Below are positions 35,501 through 39,334 of a DNA stretch of 39,334 nt, piece by piece. The stretch comes from an uncultured Actinomycetes bacterium. GTDB lineage: Bacteria > Actinomycetota > Acidimicrobiia > Acidimicrobiales > RAAP-2. The stretch lies in contig CAIOSJ010000019.1 of assembly GCA_903860915.1 (NCBI GenBank), forward strand, positions 1 to 39,334, written 5' to 3'. Below the pieces are notes generated by a model. The model was not told the DNA's origin, did no database searches, and saw only the letters and a program-made list of their open reading frames with translations. The translations under genes were made by a program, and so were the position numbers. Position 1 is the first letter of the stretch. Every line of letters starts with the position of its first letter.

Positions 35501-35875
35501 ACGGGTGCTATGACCGGCTCACTCGACGCAGTCCTGGCGTGGGGCGAGGGTGACGAAGCCAAGTTCCTCGTCGTGGATTACAAATCCAATCGGACTCAGT
35601 CTGGCCTCTACGACCAACCCACCCTCAGCAGCATGATGAACGCCAAGTCCTACCAACTCCAAGCCCTGATCTACATCGTGGCCCTCCACCGCTTCTTACG
35701 CTCTCGCATGGCGAACTACTCCTACGACCTCAACGTCGCTGGCGCCGCCTATCTCTTTGTCCGTGGCATGGACGCCAAGGCCCCCGGTAACGGGGTCTAC
35801 GCCATGAAGCCAAGTGCCCACTGCATTGAACGATTGAGTGACTTCTTCGATGGGAGGCTCTCTAATGACAACTAA
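32576..35875 (+). CDS. recB: Exodeoxyribonuclease V subunit beta (RecB helicase-nuclease)
   Basis: 1099-aa UvrD-like 3'-5' helicase with a C-terminal RecB nuclease domain. Seen in order: Walker A EASAGTGKTYT (25-35), VVTFTKMATSEL, STIHGFAQRSL, Walker B VIIDEFQDTDALQWDVF, motif III VVGDPKQAIYTFRGGD, MTIHQSKGLEFPIVLAPF and motif VI RRLYVALTRAK. The nuclease motifs are intact: GRVMHKAL (His), GSLDAVL (Asp), VVDYKSN (Asp-x-Lys) and YQLQALIYIVAL. The ATG at 32576, with GGTGGGG before it, overlaps the recC stop; the open frame begins 11 codons earlier. Together with RecC and RecD it repairs double-strand breaks. Confidence 0.95.
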   Translation: MTEPQTPEKYTYVIGDPPKGLYAIEASAGTGKTYTVEHMVVDYIEKGIAAPHQLVVVTFTKMATSELSSRIRATMARALARTKEYEGLLITLDGKDHLTQALADFHEIRISTIHGFAQRSLALLGDPVRRVSPEVSGDAFRASVRSDVVRSLEPSDLERVAKISKFATWIDDGLRALSANPDAKVKSSGTKSSRKDTKEPEYRVIEQVVDSARKVLIRRKKILGQVGYDDLMIRLRERLSDPGIRDTFADNIKVVIIDEFQDTDALQWDVFRSLYESKKVEALVVVGDPKQAIYTFRGGDIAIYREALDYIKHNRGTLAHLVENRRSTADFIAAERCLFEKYTTGVGFGFDVGEVTSPPEGLVSNPVHFEDIEATGPNRDVVFTPAWAVRGLKKENAEAVRTGAANDLVRYVQHLLLDEACLIPGVGKKYSRVTSGDICVLVESNSYGLEILSALRGASIPASIVGGANIFASDAAEQWGFLLQAVAAPNANQSAVRFALSWFGGKQQSEVATAVRDDDAAWFHRQQQQLAEWLQIFRTRPREEFIESVLADSDVLERVAQRIDGDRNITDILHVAEILRLRVNDGVQQLYEFIDRASSTSEGDDSGNTDQVGKEWSRRVDRDDQAVRIMTIHQSKGLEFPIVLAPFVGRSFNPKGRASAYRLETREGGETVLDLTVMSSDIGGDIKKELIQSEKRRRLYVALTRAKFHNALWLWDEKINGKGEKDLKSAPVIMTRSEAEELILRNDQPQQLEYQTADVEAPGLRELPSTKSRPELRSRVVATLQTPGRSWSFTSLSKNFLTSQVDVVISDELEPATSDGDLEGEVTDGVAEGDGELIADFESSARVGRVMHKALQYVDFSASDFRSAVRDQLIEAAQAEGISADPTSSRRSFDHDEAAKMLERAARTNIGAIADGQNLLSLGQSFMLPEMGFDFTLPGTTRSTSELRSILQEELTPDPAFALWVSGLTDKDVTLTGAMTGSLDAVLAWGEGDEAKFLVVDYKSNRTQSGLYDQPTLSSMMNAKSYQLQALIYIVALHRFLRSRMANYSYDLNVAGAAYLFVRGMDAKAPGNGVYAMKPSAHCIERLSDFFDGRLSNDN

Positions 35876-37655
35876 CAACAGCGACGTCATTTTCGACATC
35901 GTCTCCGCCTTTCAACGTCACCCCGATTCCGACCCCAATCTGACGTGGTTAACCAAAGGCTTTGACGCGACCTTGCGCTTCCTGCAACGTCAGTACGAGG
36001 CGACACCCGAGATCTTGTGGGCGACCGCCCTTCTACTCGTTGTGCTCGAACAGGGTGGCACCTGCCTACCATTCGCCGATCTGGCGGCCATAGAAGAATC
36101 AGCGCGACTACCCGAGCGGCTCCGTGCCTTTACGGCCAGTGACTGGAACGCGGTGCTCGTTGGCGAAGGACTTGTAGCCGTTGACGACACCGAAGATACA
36201 CCGCTAGTTGTGGTAAATGACCGGCTCTACTTTGATCGCTACTTTGCTCTCGAAATATCGATTCGTGACCACGCGCGCGAACCGCTCTCACCCCAAGCAC
36301 TCGCAGCACCTAGTGACTGGGCATCGCGGGTGGACCAGGTTTTTGGTAGCGACGACACGGGTTCCGCTCGACGTATGGCCCTCGATATTTGGAATCAGCG
36401 GCTCTTCCTCCTCGTGGGTGGACCGGGCACGGGTAAGACAACCACGATTGCGAGTCTGCTGAAATTGTTGTTGGAAACAGGCGAGGAAGCCACCCGCCCG
36501 GTGGTTTTACTTTGCGCCCCCACCAGCAAAGCCGCCACACGAATGAAAGACGCCATCGTTGCCGCGTCGGTTAACGCCTCGCCAGAGGTGATCAGCAGGA
36601 TCACGCACCTCTCCGCGCACACTATTCACAAGACCCTTGGAATCACCCCCGCTACGCCGCACCGTAGATCAAAGGCACCCTTGCAGGCCGACTTTGTTAT
36701 CTGTGACGAGGCGTCCATGGTTGACGTCGCCCTGTTGTCGGAGCTTCTCTCGGCCTGTGCCCCTACCACGAGGATCATTCTGGTCGGTGACCCCGGCCAA
36801 CTGCCCAGCGTGGACGTTGGTTCCGTCCTCAAGGATCTCGTCGAAGCGGCAGAGCACGCGGGCATTGCTCACAGCACCCTCACCACCTCCTATCGCACCG
36901 AAGGCGACGCTCATGAGCTTCTCCAAAAACTCTTTACGGCCATACGCGCTGGCGATGGGCCGGGAGCCCTGGCCATTGCCGAGTCGGACAGTGCGGCTAT
37001 CACTTTTGTGAAACTCGATGATGACGGTGTGGCCGACGACACGCTCGAGACAGCGGCCATAAACCCGGTGTTGCAGCGGGCACGCCATCTCTCCGAAATA
37101 TCCCAACTGATGTCCAGCGACGATGTCATAAATGACGCCGCTAGGACCTTGCAGGAAACCATGGTGTTAGCCGCACAGCACCGAGGACTCTATTCACGAC
37201 AATGGTGGGTGAACGAAGTGACCCAGAGAATGGAATGGCGCCTCGGAAGCACTCCGCATATCAACGGAACCCCCATCCTCATCACAAAGACTGACGCTGG
37301 TAATCGCCTCAACAATGGTGATACGGGCTTGGTCGTTCGTAAAGAGTCCACATCTGAGTCCACGTTGTGGCTCTCCCCCACTGAACGTGGTGACGAGTCA
37401 CGTAGCTTGGCGGCCATTGCGTCATGGCAGCCGTGGTGGGCTATGACAATTCACATGTCGCAGGGATCAGAGTTCGACACCGTCATCGTCTCACTCACCC
37501 CGGGTACTCGATTGATTTCACAAGAATTGCTCTACACCGCTGTGACTCGCGCCAAGAAAAAAATAATTATCGTGGCCACGAAGGATGACTTTCTCTCCGC
37601 GGTCACCACTCCGGCTCGACGGCTCACGGGCCTACGTGAAATGTTGATCAACTAG
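35865..37655 (+). CDS. recD: Exodeoxyribonuclease V subunit alpha (RecD helicase)
   Basis: 596-aa SF1B 5'-3' helicase. After a RecD N-terminal domain (about 1-150) come Walker A VGGPGTGKTTTI (184-195), LCAPTSKAATRM, HTIHKTLGITP, Walker B VICDEASMVDVALLSELL, LVGDPGQLPSVDVGSVLKDL, TIHMSQGSEFDTVIV and YTAVTRAKKKIII. The ATG at 35865 lies 7 nt after GGGAGG and overlaps the recB stop by 11 nt. It closes the recCBD operon and is followed by an intrinsic terminator. The length agrees with RecD rather than the longer RecD2. Confidence 0.95.
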   Translation: MTTNNSDVIFDIVSAFQRHPDSDPNLTWLTKGFDATLRFLQRQYEATPEILWATALLLVVLEQGGTCLPFADLAAIEESARLPERLRAFTASDWNAVLVGEGLVAVDDTEDTPLVVVNDRLYFDRYFALEISIRDHAREPLSPQALAAPSDWASRVDQVFGSDDTGSARRMALDIWNQRLFLLVGGPGTGKTTTIASLLKLLLETGEEATRPVVLLCAPTSKAATRMKDAIVAASVNASPEVISRITHLSAHTIHKTLGITPATPHRRSKAPLQADFVICDEASMVDVALLSELLSACAPTTRIILVGDPGQLPSVDVGSVLKDLVEAAEHAGIAHSTLTTSYRTEGDAHELLQKLFTAIRAGDGPGALAIAESDSAAITFVKLDDDGVADDTLETAAINPVLQRARHLSEISQLMSSDDVINDAARTLQETMVLAAQHRGLYSRQWWVNEVTQRMEWRLGSTPHINGTPILITKTDAGNRLNNGDTGLVVRKESTSESTLWLSPTERGDESRSLAAIASWQPWWAMTIHMSQGSEFDTVIVSLTPGTRLISQELLYTAVTRAKKKIIIVATKDDFLSAVTTPARRLTGLREMLIN

Positions 37656-37661
37656 AAAGTG

Positions 37662-37675
37662 CCACTACGTAGTGG
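37662..37675. repeat. 14-nt perfect palindrome after recD
   Basis: CCACTAC-GTAGTGG begins 7 nt after the recD stop and just before the intrinsic terminator. It may add to transcript 3'-end structure; it could also be a protein site. Confidence 0.35.
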
Positions 37676-37679
37676 TGCC

Positions 37680-37701
37680 GACTTAAAGAAGTAAGTCTTT
37701 T
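37680..37701 (+). terminator. Intrinsic terminator of the recCBD operon
   Basis: Stem GACTTA/TAAGTC with loop AAGAAG, followed by TTTT, 25 nt after the recD stop. The stem is short and AU-rich, so it is moderate in strength. The rest of the 200-nt gap to sbcC (to 37855) holds a small hairpin CGCC-ATCAC-GGCG and nothing else I can support. Confidence 0.55.
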
Positions 37702-37855
37702 CGCCATCACGGCGCTACCGAGAAAAAATTAAATGTTCGTCGGGGCCCACACGTCGATTAGCCGAACTGTCAATGAACTCCACGTCATCAGCCCGCGTGT
37801 AGCGCTCGAGAGGTTTCATCTGCCAATCAAGCACCAACCAACGCAGCTCTCGAAT

Positions 37856-39334
37856 TTAAAGTTCCGGGTAGTGGACCGTGGCCTGGGAGCCTCGATCGGT
37901 TCCCTCCACTTCGATTCCTCGGCGGAGCACTCGCTTCAGTTCCTCGACGTGGCTAATGACGCCGACCACACGGCCGCCGTTTTGGAGCGATTCGAGGATT
38001 ACGAGTACCTGTTCTAGTGACTGTTCGTCCAATGAGCCGAACCCTTCGTCAATAAACAAGGCGTCGAGCTCCCGGTTGGAACCGGCCGCCACGACGTCCG
38101 CGAGTCCTAGGGCCAAGGCCAGGGCGGACTTAAAAGTCTCGCCACCAGAGAGGGTTCTCGCCTTGCGTGACTGACCGGTAAAGGTATCGAAGACCTCGAG
38201 GTCCAGACCGTGACGCTTGCGGTTGTCACCACCAAGGGAGTTGACCTGCAGTGAGTATCGGCCACTGGTCATCTTGTGCATGCGGGAGTTGGCCTGACGG
38301 AGAACTCGCTTGAGGTAGACCGAGAGCACCCACTCCTCGAGAGCCACGCGGATCTCATTTTGGCCCGCGGACTGTCCCGAGCAGAGTCGATAGAAGCCGT
38401 TGGCCTCTTCAACTCGCTTACGGGCTGCATCGATCGCTGCCTCGTTATCACTCAGCGACGCAATGTCGTGTTCTATGGCTACACCGTGGCCTTCAAGCTG
38501 CGTGAGCGAACGGAAGAGTTCATCGTGCGTAGATCGAGCGGCCTCGAGCCGCACGTCAATCTCCGAAGCGTCCGGACGCTCCTTGGGGCTGTCGGACTCC
38601 TCGTAAGCCTTAATGGCGTCGAGTGTCACCTTGCGGTGGCTTCGGCGATCGTTAATAGCGGCACGATTCTTGGCGATTTCATCTTCGCTGAGCAGCTTGT
38701 TGCGCAGCTCCTTGGGTGACTCCACGTCGTGCTCTACCAAATGGGGCTGCAGCGTGTCTAGTGTGCGTACGACGTCTCGTTGGGCCTCCTTGAGGTCCTC
38801 AAGCGATGCCCCGTAGCCGTCGAGTTTGGTCGCAAACTCCTGATACTCGTCCTCGGCGAATTCAAAGTCGTCGAGTCCTCCGAAGGCCTTTTCGAATTTC
38901 GCCAAGTCCTTGGTGTAGCGCTTCGAATCGCTCGAGAACTTCGCTGACTGCGCGGTAACTGACTTAGTGAGCTTGGCGAGCTGGGGTTTACGGTCCTTTA
39001 TGGCGGACTTCAGTTCTTTTAGCTCATCTTCGGCGTCACTAACAAACTCCTGCGCCTCGGTGATCTCACCCACCTGCGACTGCAGCTCTTTGAGCTCGCG
39101 CTTGAGATCGGTCACCGGCTTTTTGGAAGCCACGGTGGATATCTGTCCTTGAATCGTGGCGAGGTCTCGCTCCAGTCGACCCACGCTGCTCTGCGCGACA
39201 TCTCGCTGGGTCTCAGCCTCTTCGACCTCAGCCGCCGAAGGCGTTGACTTCTTGGGCTTGGCCGGGGCCGGGTGCTCGGGCGAACCACAGGTGGGGCACG
39301 CTTCGCCATCCACCAACGAGGTGGCCAGTTCACC
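37856..39334 (-). CDS. sbcC: Nuclease SbcCD subunit C (SMC-like ATPase), 5' end beyond window
   Basis: C-terminal part of SbcC, the ATPase that opens DNA ends and hairpins with SbcD nuclease. The frame runs off the right edge, so the N-terminal Walker A half and the start are missing; 492 residues are visible. They begin near the zinc hook (GEACPTCGSPEHP, CxxC), continue through a long charged coiled coil (Glu/Lys/Asp-rich), and end in the ABC half-domain: signature TLSGGETFKSALALALGLAD, Walker B LDALFIDEGFGSLDE and H-loop VISHVEEL. It converges on the recCBD operon; both act on double-strand ends. sbcD would be expected upstream, outside the window. Confidence 0.93.
   Translation of the reverse strand, partial: GELATSLVDGEACPTCGSPEHPAPAKPKKSTPSAAEVEEAETQRDVAQSSVGRLERDLATIQGQISTVASKKPVTDLKRELKELQSQVGEITEAQEFVSDAEDELKELKSAIKDRKPQLAKLTKSVTAQSAKFSSDSKRYTKDLAKFEKAFGGLDDFEFAEDEYQEFATKLDGYGASLEDLKEAQRDVVRTLDTLQPHLVEHDVESPKELRNKLLSEDEIAKNRAAINDRRSHRKVTLDAIKAYEESDSPKERPDASEIDVRLEAARSTHDELFRSLTQLEGHGVAIEHDIASLSDNEAAIDAARKRVEEANGFYRLCSGQSAGQNEIRVALEEWVLSVYLKRVLRQANSRMHKMTSGRYSLQVNSLGGDNRKRHGLDLEVFDTFTGQSRKARTLSGGETFKSALALALGLADVVAAGSNRELDALFIDEGFGSLDEQSLEQVLVILESLQNGGRVVGVISHVEELKRVLRRGIEVEGTDRGSQATVHYPEL

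Noticed and set aside
37800..37858. Inverted segments CTCGAGAG and CTCTCGAA near the sbcC stop as a terminator
   Set aside because: The loop would be about 35 nt, and there is no U-tract.
37733..38017. 94-codon plus-strand open frame after recD
   Set aside because: Mostly antisense to the sbcC 3' end, no ribosome site and no recognisable domain.
28215..39334. Possible defence island around the phosphatase, recCBD and sbcC
   Set aside because: All DNA-processing genes are standard recombination and repair genes; no toxin, nuclease-effector, reverse transcriptase, methylase or integrase is present.

Overview
The window looks like chromosomal core DNA of a GC-rich actinobacterium. The layout tilS-hpt-folE-folP-folB-folK-(DUF2520)-panC-coaX-lysS with clpC nearby matches, from memory, the mycobacterial folate/pantothenate block. 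A KimA-like permease next to two TrkA-type proteins resembles the mycobacterial Rv2690c/ceoB/ceoC locus, and recC-recB-recD is the usual actinobacterial order. The divergence of the proteins, the short primary-type sigma factor and the absence of panD and ftsH from the block suggest a lineage outside the mycobacteria and streptomycetes, possibly Acidimicrobiia; that is inference. No IS element, prophage, CRISPR array or plasmid feature was seen, and no gene-free stretch exceeds 300 bases.

Layout. (1) 53-3632: clpC on the minus strand, divergent from a trans-polyprenyl diphosphate synthase. (2) 3629-11651, minus strand: an eleven-gene, tightly coupled operon for tRNA-Ile lysidine synthesis, purine salvage, folate, pantothenate/CoA and lysyl-tRNA. 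A protein with a tyrosine-phosphatase-like fold but no catalytic cysteine sits between folP and folB. (3) 11685-12823: a Zur-box-like palindrome between the folate operon and a divergent ZIP metal transporter plus Fur/Zur regulator. (4) 12853-16116: pgeF, murL and murD2, a module for making the D-glutamate of peptidoglycan by epimerising UDP-MurNAc-L-Ala-L-Glu instead of adding free D-Glu. (5) 16177-20742, minus strand: tRNA-Thr(CGT), holB, tmk, topA. (6) 20892-26081: ppa, a KimA-like potassium permease fused to an OB-fold domain, two TrkA-family NAD-binding proteins and a HAD-IB phosphatase. (7) 26071-28823, minus strand: a sigma-70 factor, a degenerate sigma paralogue that has lost region 4, and an intact dual-specificity-type phosphatase, with GACGTC palindromes upstream of both sigma-type genes. 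(8) 28924-39334: recC-recB-recD with an intrinsic terminator, then the 3' part of a convergent sbcC cut by the window edge.

The most interesting points are the pgeF-murL-murD2 module, the region-4-less sigma paralogue beside a true sigma factor and a phosphatase, the cysteine-less phosphatase-like protein in the folate operon, the permease-OB fusion, and the shared Zur box between zinc uptake and the operon encoding the zinc enzyme FolE. Seven operon-leading genes also have a TANNNT hexamer exactly 6 or 7 nt before the start codon, which predicts widespread leaderless transcription.
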